Shown here in pieces: positions 17,241-26,396 of a stretch of DNA of 64,000 bases (position 1 is its first letter; the number at the start of each line of letters is the position of its first letter). The stretch spans positions 1,922,001 through 1,986,000 of the forward strand of contig NZ_JAPENW010000001.1 of the NCBI RefSeq assembly GCF_026341855.1, in the 5' to 3' direction. A program made the position numbers and the translations under genes. The notes beneath the pieces were generated by a model. The model did no database searches. It was not told the origin of the DNA and was given only the letters and a program-made list of their open reading frames with translations. The DNA comes from Streptomyces sp. NBC_00568 (GTDB taxonomy: Bacteria; Actinomycetota; Actinomycetes; Streptomycetales; Streptomycetaceae).

Positions 17241-17663
17241 ATGTACGAACCGATCCGCACGAAGTCGGTCCACACGATGGCCGGCGCCCCTTCCTCCGAC
17301 TTTCCCCACCGGTCGCGCGAGGAGGAGCTGGACATCCAGCTCGCCGGTCACCTCGCGGCACTGCTCGCCGTGACGGACGAGATCCGCGCTCTCGCGCCGT
17401 CCGCGGACCTGGACGCCGGCGCCGACCGGCTCACCGAGCAGGTGACACGGCTGCGCGGCGGCACCGCGCCGGTCCGCGCCCCGGCCGCCGCGGCGCCCCA
17501 CGCGTCCCGCCTCGCGACCCTTCACCGTCGCGCCCACGCCCTCGCGGGCCGCGCCCTCGTCGTGGCGGCCTCCCGCGCCGACACGGCCGCCGCGATCCTC
17601 TCCGCCGAGCGCATGGACGCGCACGCCCTGGCCGTCGGACCCCGCGAGCTGGCCACCCACTGA
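17241..17663 (+). CDS. Small helical protein of unknown function
   Basis: 140-residue cytoplasmic protein, probably all helical. ATG 17241 follows a strong CACAGGAGG. The N-terminal half is acidic and leucine-rich (REEELDIQLAGHLAALLAVTDEIRAL); the C-terminal half is alanine-rich with ATLHRRAHALAGRALVVAASRADTAAAI. No catalytic motif is seen and I do not recognise a named family. Codon bias is typical for the genome, so it is likely real and conserved. Confidence 0.75.
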   Translation: MYEPIRTKSVHTMAGAPSSDFPHRSREEELDIQLAGHLAALLAVTDEIRALAPSADLDAGADRLTEQVTRLRGGTAPVRAPAAAAPHASRLATLHRRAHALAGRALVVAASRADTAAAILSAERMDAHALAVGPRELATH

Positions 17664-17900
17664 GCCCCGGGCTCCCCGAGCCCGAGGCCCCTCGTACGGC
17701 CCCGGTCCGCGCGCTCCCGCAGCGACGTGCGGACCGGGTGCCACAAGCCACCGCGCCGGCCCACCGCGCCGGCCCTCCGCGCCCTTCACCCGCCCGCGTA
17801 GCGGCGGTCCTCCCTCCGGTTGCGTACCGGGACCCGGTGGTCACCCCGTGTTCACCCCCCGAGACCGGGAACGTTGGATTCCGAGGTGCACGCTCCAGGC

Positions 17901-18974
17901 GTGAGACGCATCGCAGGAATCGTCCTGGCGGTCCTGTTGATCGGCGGAGTGGCAGCAGCCGTCGTCGCAGGCCGCACTGGTCAGGACAAGGGCACGGCAA
18001 CGAAGACCGTGCAAGGAGTGATCGGTTCGGAGAAGGCGGAGTTCTTCGCCGACCCCGACGTGGTGAAGGCCCTCGCCGCCAAGGGCTACACCGTGAAGGC
18101 GGAGACCTCCGGGTCCTGGGCCATGGAGGGCCTCGACCTCGAGGGGTACGACTTCGCCTTCCCCTCCAGCCAGGCCCCGGCGGACGAGCTCGCGGACAAG
18201 TACCACGTCCGCCAGCCCCTGCCCCGGCCCTTCTACTCGCCCCTCGTCGTGGTGGCCCACCGCAGCGCGGCCCAGGTCCTCGCCGCCAACGGTCTGGCCA
18301 CCCTCGACAAGAACACCGGCACGCTGAGGATGGCCGCCTATCTGGACGCGGCCCGGCACGAGCGGACCTGGCAGCAGCTCAAGGGCGCGAAGGCGCACGG
18401 TGAACTGACCGGCACGCTGTACATCGCGTCCACCGACCCGGAGACCTCCAACTCCGGCGCCCTCTACCTCGCCGCCGCCTCCTACGTCGCCGACGGCGGG
18501 CGCGTCGCCGCCGACGACGCCGCCGTCGACCGCACCGCGCCCCTGATGCACCGGCTCATCAGCGTCCAGGGCGCCCAGCAGTCCAGTACCGACGCGGAGT
18601 TCCGGGACTTCGTCAGCGGCGCCGGCAATCCGCTCGTCCTCGTCTACGAGTCACAGGTCGCCGCCCTCCTCGCCGAGGGCCAGGACACCGGAGACCTCAC
18701 GGTCCTCTACCCGGACACCACGGCGAACAGCGACCACACGGTCGTACCGCTCACGCCCGAGGGCCGTGCGCTGGGTGAACTCCTCAGTAAAGACCCGGAG
18801 TTGCGCAAGCTTGCCGTCCGGCACGGGTTCCGGCCGCAGGGCGCCACCGGCGAGTTCACCTCGGCCACCGCGGCCCACGCCACGTATCTCAATCAGAAGC
18901 TGACCGGCGTCCGGCAGGCGCCCGTGCCCGCCTCCAAGGTGCTGCACGAGATGGCGCGCCGGGCCGGGAACTAG
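17901..18974 (+). CDS. Exported periplasmic-binding-protein-like protein, first gene of a TelA operon
   Basis: Exported protein of about 357 residues with an N-terminal hydrophobic segment (about 3-25) lacking a lipobox. The body resembles family-1 extracellular solute-binding proteins: residues around the TDPETSNSGALYLAAAS motif match the TDPARSNSG motif of the binding domain in the lipoprotein encoded at 20156. It is therefore probably a paralogous surface sensor or ligand binder. The start is uncertain between GTG 17901 and GTG 17886. It precedes telA by 12 bp with an AGGGGGAAG binding site between, so it is likely one operon. Confidence 0.75.
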   Translation: MRRIAGIVLAVLLIGGVAAAVVAGRTGQDKGTATKTVQGVIGSEKAEFFADPDVVKALAAKGYTVKAETSGSWAMEGLDLEGYDFAFPSSQAPADELADKYHVRQPLPRPFYSPLVVVAHRSAAQVLAANGLATLDKNTGTLRMAAYLDAARHERTWQQLKGAKAHGELTGTLYIASTDPETSNSGALYLAAASYVADGGRVAADDAAVDRTAPLMHRLISVQGAQQSSTDAEFRDFVSGAGNPLVLVYESQVAALLAEGQDTGDLTVLYPDTTANSDHTVVPLTPEGRALGELLSKDPELRKLAVRHGFRPQGATGEFTSATAAHATYLNQKLTGVRQAPVPASKVLHEMARRAGN

Positions 18975-18986
18975 GGGGAAGCGCAC

Positions 18987-20159
18987 ATGACCACCGAAGA
19001 GACATTCACCCTCACACCGCCCGAGGCCGTCGCGCCCGTGCCCCGTGAGAAGGCCGGCGGACTCGTCCCCGTCGACCCGGGTACGCGGGACGAGATGGCG
19101 CGACGCGCCGCGGAGTACGTCGGCGGACTCGCCCACCTGGACGCCCGCTCGCCCGAATTCGCGGGCAAGGTCGGGGAGATCACCGGGCTCGGGTCGAACG
19201 AGATGCGCGGCGCCGCCGCCCAGTCCAACCGCATGCTGGAGCGGACGATCCGCAGTCTGCCCTCCAAGGGCGAGGACGCCCAGTCGCACGTCGCGGGCTC
19301 GCTCGTCGAACTGCGGCGCGTGGTCGAGGACCTGGACCCGCGGGACCTGTCCGCGAGCAAGGGGCGGAAGTTCCTGTCCAGGCTGCCGGGCGGCAACAAG
19401 CTGCGCGACCACGTCGCCAAGTACGCCTCCGCGCAAGGCACGTTGAACAAGATCGTCGGCTCGCTGCGCGGCGGCCAGGACGAACTGCGCCGGGACAACG
19501 CGGCACTGCAGACCGAACGCGTCCGGCTCTGGGAGACGATGGGCAAGCTCCAGGAGTACGTCGTCCTGACCCAGGCCCTGGACACCGCGGTCGAGGACCA
19601 CATCGCGGGCGTCGACGCCGCGGACCCCTCGCAGGCCGACACGCTCCGCTCCGACGTGCTCTTCCCGGTCCGGCAGAAGCACCAGGACCTGCTCACCCAG
19701 CTCGCGGTGTGCGCCCAGGGCTATCTGGCGATGGACGTGGTCCGGCGCAACAACGAGGAGCTCATCAAGGGCGTCGACCGCGCGGCCACCACCACGGTCT
19801 CCGCGCTGCGCATCTCGGTGATGCTCGCCTCCGCGCTCGACAACCAGCGCAAGGTCGTCGACCAGGTCAACGCCCTGCGCGGCACGACCGAGGACCTCAT
19901 CCGCGGCAACGCCGAGATGCTCGCCACCCAGAGCGGCGAGATCCAGCGCATCGCCGCCGACCCGGCCGTCGGCGCCGAGACTCTCCGCGACGCCTTCCAG
20001 CAGATCTACCGCACCCTGGACGCGATCGACACGTACAAGGTGCAGGCGACCGAGACGATGGCCGCGACCGTGGAATCCCTGACCACCGAACTCCAGCACG
20101 CCGGTGCCTACTTGGAGCGCAGCCGCGCGCAGGGCGCCCTGGAAGGCGGGCTCGGATGA
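18987..20159 (+). CDS. telA: TelA/KlaA-family toxic anion resistance protein
   Basis: Cytoplasmic, predicted coiled-coil protein of 390 residues of the TelA family, first linked to tellurite resistance and now viewed as a stress-associated membrane-remodelling or scaffold protein. The family core is clear: GLGSNEMRGAAAQSNRMLER, LRDHVAKYASAQGTLNKIVGSL, GQDELRRDNAAL, GYLAMDVVRRNNEELIKGVDRA and the end QIYRTLDAIDTYKVQATETM. Its stop overlaps the next gene by four bases (ATGA). TelA often travels with XpaC, as here, which supports a shared envelope-stress role. Confidence 0.93.
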   Translation: MTTEETFTLTPPEAVAPVPREKAGGLVPVDPGTRDEMARRAAEYVGGLAHLDARSPEFAGKVGEITGLGSNEMRGAAAQSNRMLERTIRSLPSKGEDAQSHVAGSLVELRRVVEDLDPRDLSASKGRKFLSRLPGGNKLRDHVAKYASAQGTLNKIVGSLRGGQDELRRDNAALQTERVRLWETMGKLQEYVVLTQALDTAVEDHIAGVDAADPSQADTLRSDVLFPVRQKHQDLLTQLAVCAQGYLAMDVVRRNNEELIKGVDRAATTTVSALRISVMLASALDNQRKVVDQVNALRGTTEDLIRGNAEMLATQSGEIQRIAADPAVGAETLRDAFQQIYRTLDAIDTYKVQATETMAATVESLTTELQHAGAYLERSRAQGALEGGLG

Positions 20160-21700
20160 GAACGGTCCGACGGGCGGCCTGCGCCGTCCTGGCCCTGCTC
20201 GCGGTCACCGCGTGCACGGCCACCCAGGAGGAGCGGAAGCCCGACGACGCCGCCCCCGAGCCCGGCACCCTCCGCGTCCTCGCCTCCAGCGAACTCTCCG
20301 ACATGAAGCCGGTACTGGACCGGATCGAGCGGGACACCGGCATCACCGTCAAGCCCGCCTACATGGGCACGCTCGCCGCCGTGGACCTGATCGCGCGGGG
20401 CACGGCGGACGACCGGTTCGACGCCCTGTGGCTCTCCTCCAACGCCTATCTGCACCTGCGCCCCGACGCCGCGAAGAAGGTCGTCTCGGAGACGCCGGTC
20501 ATGTCGAGCCCGGTGGCCATCGGCGTCAAGCCGACGACGATGAGCAGCCTCGGCTGGAAGCCGGACGACGTCACCTGGTCGCAGGTGGAGAAGGCCGTGA
20601 CGGACGGGAAGCTGACGTACGGCATGACCGATCCGGCGCGCTCCAACTCCGGTTTCTCCACCCTGATCTCGGTGGCCTCCGGACTGTCCGGCGCCCAGTC
20701 GGCGCTCACGGACGCCGACGTGGCCAAGGCGACCCCGCACCTGCGGGAGTTCTTCAAGGGGCAGAAGCTCACGTCGGGTTCGTCGGGCTGGCTGGCCGGC
20801 GCCTACGAGCGCCGCGGCACCGTGGACGCCCTGCTCAACTACGAGTCCGTCCTCAAGGGCGTGAAGGGCCTGACGGTCATCCGCCCGCGTGACGGAGTGG
20901 TGACCGCCGACTATCCGCTCTCCTCCCTGGCAGCGTCCTCCAAGGACACCCGCGAGACCGTCCGGCGCCTCGCCGAGGCACTGCGCGCGCCGGCCACCCA
21001 GAAGCGGATCACCGAGCGGACACACCGCCGCCCGGTCGTCGCCTCGGTCGCCCCGGCGGCCGGCCTCGGCACCGGACGACGGCGTGAACTCCCCTTCCCG
21101 GGAAGCCGGTCCGTCGCCGACCGGCTCCTCGACTCCTACGAGAACAAGCTGCGCCGGCCGTCCAGGACGGTCTACGTCCTCGACACCTCGGGCTCGATGG
21201 ACGGCGACCGCCTCGACCGGCTGAAGAAGGCGCTCGGCGATCTGACCGGCGACTTCCACGACCGCGAGGAAGTGACCTTCATGCCGTTCGGCTCGGAGGT
21301 CAAGAGCGTCCGCACGCATGTCGTCCGCCCGGAGAACCCGAAGGCCGGGCTCGACGCGATCCGCGAGGACACCCGCGCGCTGAGCGCCGACGGCGACACC
21401 GCGATCTACACCTCGCTGGAGAAGGCGTACGAGCATCTGGGCGCCGACGACGACACGTTCACCTCGATCGTGCTGATGACGGACGGCGAGAACACCAGGG
21501 GCGCGGGCCCGTCCGACTTCGACGCCTTCTACGGCCGGCTGCCGGGCGGACAGCGCCAGATCCCCGTCTTCCCCATCCTGTTCGGCGACTCCGACCGCGA
21601 CGAACTCCAGCACATCGCCGACCTGACCGGCGGCCGTCTCTTCGATGCCCGGAAAGGCTCGCTCGACGGCGCCTTCGAGGAGATCCGTGGCTACCAGTAG
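20156..21700 (+). CDS. Lipoprotein fusing a solute-binding domain to a vWA domain
   Basis: Predicted surface lipoprotein of 514 residues. A signal peptide ends in the lipobox LAVTAC (about residues 16-21). Residues about 35-330 form a solute-binding-protein-like domain (LRVLASSELSDMKPVLDRIE, YGMTDPARSNSG, NYESVLKGVKGLTV). Residues about 340-510 form a von Willebrand A domain with a complete MIDAS: DTSGSMDGD, the Thr of GDTAIYTS and DGENTRG. It would bind a divalent metal and a protein partner outside the membrane. The start overlaps telA by four bases and its end overlaps the xpaC-like gene. Confidence 0.88.
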   Translation: MRTVRRAACAVLALLAVTACTATQEERKPDDAAPEPGTLRVLASSELSDMKPVLDRIERDTGITVKPAYMGTLAAVDLIARGTADDRFDALWLSSNAYLHLRPDAAKKVVSETPVMSSPVAIGVKPTTMSSLGWKPDDVTWSQVEKAVTDGKLTYGMTDPARSNSGFSTLISVASGLSGAQSALTDADVAKATPHLREFFKGQKLTSGSSGWLAGAYERRGTVDALLNYESVLKGVKGLTVIRPRDGVVTADYPLSSLAASSKDTRETVRRLAEALRAPATQKRITERTHRRPVVASVAPAAGLGTGRRRELPFPGSRSVADRLLDSYENKLRRPSRTVYVLDTSGSMDGDRLDRLKKALGDLTGDFHDREEVTFMPFGSEVKSVRTHVVRPENPKAGLDAIREDTRALSADGDTAIYTSLEKAYEHLGADDDTFTSIVLMTDGENTRGAGPSDFDAFYGRLPGGQRQIPVFPILFGDSDRDELQHIADLTGGRLFDARKGSLDGAFEEIRGYQ

Positions 21701-22295
21701 GCTCGTCGGCTTCCTCGAGTCCCGCAAGAACCTGACCGGCAGCGCCTGCGGGATCGCCGGACTCGCGCTGACCTTCGCCGGGGTCGCGGGCCCGTACTGG
21801 CCGGTCGTCGTCGCGGGTCTCTACGGCGCGGGCGCGCTGATCGCCCCGCCGGAGCGCCCGGCCCTTCCCGACTTCCCGGACCCCTCGGCCCAACTCGAGG
21901 AACTGCGCGCCGACTTCGGCACGCTGCGGACCTACCTGGACGGGGTCGAGCTGCCCCCGGCGGCCGCGGGCCGGCTCACCGAGCTGACCGAGGTCCTCGC
22001 CGCCCTGCTCGATCCCGGCTGGGTCGCCGAGGTCCTCGCCCAGGACCCGGAAGGCGTGCGCGCCCTGTCGCGCGCCGTACGGCAGGACATCCCCGAGGCG
22101 GTCGACACCTTCGTCCGCACCCGGTGGTGGACCCGCCTGACCCCCGGCACCGAACCCCCGGAACGCCACCTGGAACGTCAGCTCGGCCTCTTGCACGAGG
22201 AGTCCGAGCGGCTCGCGGCGGCCCTGCGGGAGACGGAGGCACGCCGCCAGGAGTCGCACACCCGGTACCTGGAGGACCGCGGCCGCTCGCAGTGA
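21687..22295 (+). CDS. XpaC-like membrane protein
   Basis: 202-residue protein resembling the XpaC (5-bromo-4-chloroindolyl phosphate hydrolysis) family that accompanies TelA in many bacteria. Two close hydrophobic stretches (about 18-46) anchor it to the membrane; the rest is helical and charged, ending in a predicted coiled coil (LGLLHEESERLAAALRETEARRQE). GTG 21687 lies inside the end of the upstream gene with GAGGAG just before it, so translation is coupled. Its biochemical role is unknown; it is the last gene of the plus-strand operon and converges on the kinase gene. Confidence 0.8.
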   Translation: MATSRLVGFLESRKNLTGSACGIAGLALTFAGVAGPYWPVVVAGLYGAGALIAPPERPALPDFPDPSAQLEELRADFGTLRTYLDGVELPPAAAGRLTELTEVLAALLDPGWVAEVLAQDPEGVRALSRAVRQDIPEAVDTFVRTRWWTRLTPGTEPPERHLERQLGLLHEESERLAAALRETEARRQESHTRYLEDRGRSQ

Positions 22296-22359
22296 CCGCG
22301 GCCTTCCACGGTGCCGGGCCGCCGGCGGTGACCGCGGCACCGCTCGCCACGACCGCGGA

Positions 22360-23520
22360 TCACGCGCTCGCCGCGATCACCACCAGGATCACGACCACCA
22401 GGACGAGCAGCGCCACCTTCAGCGCCGCGGGCCAGGGCTCACCCGGCGTCGGTGGCTGCGGCGGCGCCCCCTGCGCCGGCACCGCGGCGGGCCCGTTGAA
22501 CACGTCGTGCCCGGTGAGCGCCGCCCGGGTGCACCAGGGGCACGCGGTCAGATGAGAGCCGAACGCGTGCAGCGGGCGGCCCGGGCAGACCCGTACGAGC
22601 GCGCGCTCCTTGTCCAGGGCGCGCAGCCACGCCTCGGCGGGGGGCCGGGTGGCGGGGTCGTGCACGCCGGGGCCGAAGGCGGAGCGGGCCAGGGCGAGGA
22701 GTTCGGGCGGGAGTACGGAGGGGTCGATGGTGCCGCGCGGGATGACCACCCGCTCGGGGCGCACGACGAACGAACAGCTGGCGGCGATGTTGTCCTTGAC
22801 CGTCGACTCGGAGGCGCTGTCGTGCGGGACGCCGCCGAAGGGGTGGTTGCCCGCGGTCAGCAGCTGGTAGACGAGGACCGCGAGGGCGAAGTCGTCGGTG
22901 GCGCGGGTGGCGGGGCCGCCGGCCTGCCGCTCGGGGGACGAGTAGTCGGTGGTGTGCATCAGGCAGGGGAAGAGTTCCCCGGTCACCGGGTCGTCGAAGG
23001 CGATGGAGTCGCAGTCGAGGAAGGTGACGAAGCCGTTGGCGTCGACGACGACGTTGCTGCTGGAGAAGTCGCCGATGACGAGGTTGTCGTAGTGCATGCG
23101 GGCGGTCATGAAGGCAAGGTTCCAGGCGACGCCGAGCAGAAAGCGCCAGTCCGCCCGGTCGGCGAAGAGCTTGAGGCGCTGGGCCCGGGTGAACAGGCCG
23201 ATCAGCTGGACGTGCTGGGGCTCGCCGAAGCGGCGCATGGCGTAGCCGAGGAACTCGCCCTGGGCGCCGCGGGCGAGGGCGGTCGGCCAGGCCAGTTCGG
23301 GCGGCTGGGAGGCGTCGGTGGGGCGGGCCGCGAGCGGGGACATGGTCAGCATCCGCGTCAGCCGGCGCTCCTGCTCGGGGCCCGGGGGTTCGCGGTACAG
23401 CTTGACGACGATGCCGTCGTCGCCGACGACGGGGAAGACGGCCGCCTGGCCGCCGCCCTTGAGGGGCAGCTCGGCGAGGGTGACCTGCTTGCCGTCCAGG
23501 AACACGGTGAGGCCGCTCAT
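22360..23520 (-). CDS. Atypical protein kinase of a TerY-P-type triad, C-terminally anchored
   Basis: 386-residue kinase-fold protein. The ATP-binding lysine is in GIVVKLYREP, the catalytic loop reads VIGDFSSSNVVVD (no HRD but Asp and Asn present) and the metal-binding DFG position reads FLDCDS. A cysteine pair motif (CPGRPLHAFGSHLTACPWC) follows the kinase domain, then a Pro-rich linker and one C-terminal membrane segment (about 362-384). The arrangement kinase – PP2C – vWA matches the TerY-P triad described for Ter-type stress systems. Its start overlaps the PP2C stop by four bases. Confidence 0.88.
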   Translation of the reverse strand: MSGLTVFLDGKQVTLAELPLKGGGQAAVFPVVGDDGIVVKLYREPPGPEQERRLTRMLTMSPLAARPTDASQPPELAWPTALARGAQGEFLGYAMRRFGEPQHVQLIGLFTRAQRLKLFADRADWRFLLGVAWNLAFMTARMHYDNLVIGDFSSSNVVVDANGFVTFLDCDSIAFDDPVTGELFPCLMHTTDYSSPERQAGGPATRATDDFALAVLVYQLLTAGNHPFGGVPHDSASESTVKDNIAASCSFVVRPERVVIPRGTIDPSVLPPELLALARSAFGPGVHDPATRPPAEAWLRALDKERALVRVCPGRPLHAFGSHLTACPWCTRAALTGHDVFNGPAAVPAQGAPPQPPTPGEPWPAALKVALLVLVVVILVVIAASA

Positions 23521-24323
23521 GGGCGCGCCTTGAGCACGGCCCGCAGCAGGGTCTTGTCGTCGGCGTTGAGGGCGGTGAGCCGGTCCGACCGGAGCAGGGT
23601 CGCGAGGCCCTCGTGGGCGGTCTCGCTCACCGGACCGGGGACGTCGAGGGAGCGGAAGACGGCCTCCGCGAACGACGCGTTCGGGGACAGCGCGCCGCCT
23701 CCGGAACGGTTCAGCGCGGCCTGCGCCAGTCCGTCGGTGGACAGCAGCACCCCGTCGATCCCCTCGTCGGACACACAGTCGGTGTGCACCCAGCGGGCCG
23801 CGTCCGGCGACGTCAGGAAGACCGTCTCGTTGCTGTACTCGCTGACCGCCGCCGGCTGCGGCAGCAGATGGAACTGCCGCTCACCGTCCTCCGTACCGGC
23901 CCGCAGGACGACGAAGCCGTCGCCCACGGTCAGATGGCCGAGCCAGCCCCGCGCGAGCACGACCACGGTGAGCGTGGTCGCGAAGTCCGCCGCGTCGGCA
24001 CCCGTCCGGTCCAGGAACACCTTGCAGACGTCGTGGAAGGCGTCCTCCAGCAGCTCGTGCACGGCCTCGCCGGGACGGCGGTCCGCCGCGGTGGCGGCCC
24101 GGCGCGCGAAGTGCTCGGCGGCCAGCTCGACCGCGAGGCGCGAGCCCTCCTCGGAGCGCGGTCTGCTGCCCGCGCCGTCCGCGACCGCGAGGACCGCCAC
24201 GGACGCGGTCACCGCGTACGCGCAGGCGTCCTGGCAGGGCAGCCCCTGGCGGCGGTGCCGGTAGCCCTCGACACTCATGCCGTGGATCCGCCACGGCGTC
24301 TCCCGCTCGTCGACTCCGGTCAT
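23517..24323 (-). CDS. PP2C-family protein phosphatase of the triad
   Basis: 268-residue cytoplasmic metal-dependent serine/threonine phosphatase. The motifs are GLPCQDACAY near the N-terminus, VADGAGS (metal-binding Asp), FATTLTVVVLARGWLGHLTVGDGFV and LLSTDGLAQ, with a final NADDKTLLRAV (metal-binding Asp pair). It would reverse phosphorylation by the adjacent kinase. ATG 24323 is 27 bases after the vWA stop; ATG 24278 is an alternative. The stop overlaps the kinase start (ATGA). Confidence 0.9.
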   Translation of the reverse strand: MTGVDERETPWRIHGMSVEGYRHRRQGLPCQDACAYAVTASVAVLAVADGAGSRPRSEEGSRLAVELAAEHFARRAATAADRRPGEAVHELLEDAFHDVCKVFLDRTGADAADFATTLTVVVLARGWLGHLTVGDGFVVLRAGTEDGERQFHLLPQPAAVSEYSNETVFLTSPDAARWVHTDCVSDEGIDGVLLSTDGLAQAALNRSGGGALSPNASFAEAVFRSLDVPGPVSETAHEGLATLLRSDRLTALNADDKTLLRAVLKARP

Positions 24324-24350
24324 CAGTCAGGAATCCCATCCGGTCATCGG

Positions 24351-25112
24351 TCACGATTCCCAGGCCGGGCGCTGCGTCTTGAACTGGCTGAAGATCTTCT
24401 CGAAGACCTCGTCGCCCGCGCCCTTCTGTTCGGCGTTGGCACTCGCGGACATCATCTGGAGCAGCTCGCGGAACGGGAATCCCTGGAGCCGGGCGTTGAA
24501 CTTCGGCGCGAACGCCTGGAGCACCTGCTCGCCCCTGTCCGTGATCCCGCCGACGCCGATCGCGTACAGCCGGAAGCGGCGGGCCCGCTGCTCGTCCGCG
24601 AGCACCGGGATCAACCGGTGCCAGGTGTCGGTGAGATGGCCGGTGGCGTCGGTCGGCAGTCCGTCGGTGACCAGGCAGATCTGCGGCCGGTAGTACTGGA
24701 GTCCGGAGGCGCGCAGCTCGGCCTTGCGGGCGGCGACGATGTGCATGGACAGTTCGAGGGCCTCGGTCATCAGGGTGACGCCGGCGGCGGCGAGCCGCGG
24801 CGGCTGGAACATGTGCGCGGGCACGAAGGGGCTCACCGGGGCACGCGGGGCGAGGAGCTGGGGCCCGCGCCAGGCCGCGACGCCGTTGCCGCCGAAGGTG
24901 ACCACGGCGACCTCGACGCTGTAGCTGAGGCTGACGTCGTCGTGCAGTTCCCGGGTCCACTCGGCGAGCGCGTTGTTGAGCGTCTGGATGGGCTGACCCG
25001 CCATGGAGCTCGAGATGTCGAGACAGAGCACGAGCGGCAGCCGCTGGGCGTTGTTCTCGAACTCGATGTCGGCGTACTCCGCCGGCAGGGTGGGCGGGTA
25101 TTCGCTGTGCAT
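24351..25112 (-). CDS. Cytoplasmic vWA protein, TerY-like
   Basis: 253-residue von Willebrand A protein without signal peptide. MIDAS residues are visible: DISSSMAGQ (DxSxS), the Thr of AAGVTLMTEAL and the Asp of LVTDGLPTD. TerY-like vWA proteins act with a PP2C phosphatase and a kinase as a phosphorylation-switched module in tellurite/chemical-stress loci. ATG 25112 follows AGGAGAG. The gene lies 17 bp after the membrane-protein gene and 27 bp before the phosphatase. Confidence 0.9.
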   Translation of the reverse strand: MHSEYPPTLPAEYADIEFENNAQRLPLVLCLDISSSMAGQPIQTLNNALAEWTRELHDDVSLSYSVEVAVVTFGGNGVAAWRGPQLLAPRAPVSPFVPAHMFQPPRLAAAGVTLMTEALELSMHIVAARKAELRASGLQYYRPQICLVTDGLPTDATGHLTDTWHRLIPVLADEQRARRFRLYAIGVGGITDRGEQVLQAFAPKFNARLQGFPFRELLQMMSASANAEQKGAGDEVFEKIFSQFKTQRPAWES

Positions 25113-25129
25113 GGGGATCTCTCCTGGTC

Positions 25130-26281
25130 TCAGGGCCGGCCGGCTTTGGCGTGCCGTCCGGTGGTCGGCGGAAACGCGTAGAGGACGTCGGAGTCCCGTT
25201 CCCGTGCGTCGGTGACGTCGACGAGTCCGCCGGGTGCGGGCGGCGGGCGTCCCGGCTCGGCCCACACCGCCCGGTACAGCACGTGGTCGACCTCGACATA
25301 GCCCTGCGGGTGCAGTTCGGTGCGGACGACGGCGGCCCTGACGGGTCCCGGTACGTTGCCGACCCGCCGTCCGTGGCGGGGCGTCGGCGTGACCCTGAGA
25401 CGGGTGGTGGCCTCGTCGGGCGCCCGGGTGCGCGGCGCCGCGACGGTCGGTACGGCGCCGACGCCCGGCGCGGCGAGCGCGCGCCGGGACAGGGTGCCGA
25501 CGGCGTGGGAGGAACGGCGGATCAGGAAGAGGAGCAGTCCGAGGAGGAGGACGAGTACGGCGCAGAGGACGGCGAGCACCTGGGTGGCGGTGTCCCAGCC
25601 GGAATCGGCGACCGGGTCGGAGCCGGGTTCCGACCCGGGGTTGACGACTTTCCCCGGCTCTGTGTTCCGGCCGTTCCTGCCGTCCTTGCTTGTCTCGCCG
25701 TCCTGGCCGGTCTTGCCGGACGGGGAGGTCCCGGTGGGATTCGGCGGGACGGGCGGCGGGTCCTGGGCGGAGACGGTGTACGTGTGCCGGGAGAGGTCGA
25801 CGGCCAGGCTCGCGGCGATGAGGTCGCGGCCCTTCAGGGAGCGGCTCTCGCGGAGCGGGGCGCAGAGTTCCTTGCCGTCCTTGGATCGGCACACCCCGAC
25901 GGTGTCCAGCTCGTCCAGGGTTTTCGGTGCCAGCGGGTCGATGACGGCGTCCTCCGCGACGAGCCTCGCCTTCGGCTCCGCCAGCATGAGGAGTGCCGTT
26001 CCGCCCTCTCCGGTGCGGCCGCCTCGGGGCACCTCGACCACGAGTCCCTGGCGCCGCGCCAGCAGTGCCTTCTCGAACCGCTCGCGGTCCTCGGCAGCAC
26101 CGTCGAAGGGCACCTCCTGGTCGAGGGTGACGTGAACCGTCCCCTCGCCGATCGACCGGGACCAGCACTGGAGCCGCTGGTCGAAGTGCACGCCGCACGG
26201 CTCGGCGGCCGCCGCCGAGCCCGCCGGAGCGAGTGCGGCCAGCAGTCCGGAAAGCACGGTGAAGAAAAGCCGACGCCGCAT
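25130..26281 (-). CDS. Signal-peptide membrane protein with extracellular domain
   Basis: 383-residue protein of unknown function. It has a signal peptide (about 1-27, ending GSAAAA), an extracellular domain of about 30-170 with cysteines in EPCGVHF, LQCWSRS, VGVCRS and ELCAPL that could form two disulfides, a Gly/Lys/Pro linker, one membrane segment (about 220-243) and a ~140-residue cytoplasmic tail. This topology suits a receptor feeding the cytoplasmic vWA/PP2C/kinase proteins. ATG 26281 follows a G-rich binding site. It is co-directional with the triad. Confidence 0.75.
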   Translation of the reverse strand: MRRRLFFTVLSGLLAALAPAGSAAAAEPCGVHFDQRLQCWSRSIGEGTVHVTLDQEVPFDGAAEDRERFEKALLARRQGLVVEVPRGGRTGEGGTALLMLAEPKARLVAEDAVIDPLAPKTLDELDTVGVCRSKDGKELCAPLRESRSLKGRDLIAASLAVDLSRHTYTVSAQDPPPVPPNPTGTSPSGKTGQDGETSKDGRNGRNTEPGKVVNPGSEPGSDPVADSGWDTATQVLAVLCAVLVLLLGLLLFLIRRSSHAVGTLSRRALAAPGVGAVPTVAAPRTRAPDEATTRLRVTPTPRHGRRVGNVPGPVRAAVVRTELHPQGYVEVDHVLYRAVWAEPGRPPPAPGGLVDVTDARERDSDVLYAFPPTTGRHAKAGRP

Positions 26282-26396
26282 CGAAAACCCCCCGTGGCCC
26301 AAAGAAACACCCCCGTGGCCCTGAAAGGCACTCGCCCATAGTGGCGGAAACCGGCGGGCGTCCGGAAGGGTTTGAGTCACGCAACAGGCATATCTT

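Noticed and set aside
17664..17885. Gene in the gap after the small helical protein
   Set aside because: The open frames are repeats of GCGCCGGCCCACC-type sequence with no start signal or coding bias.
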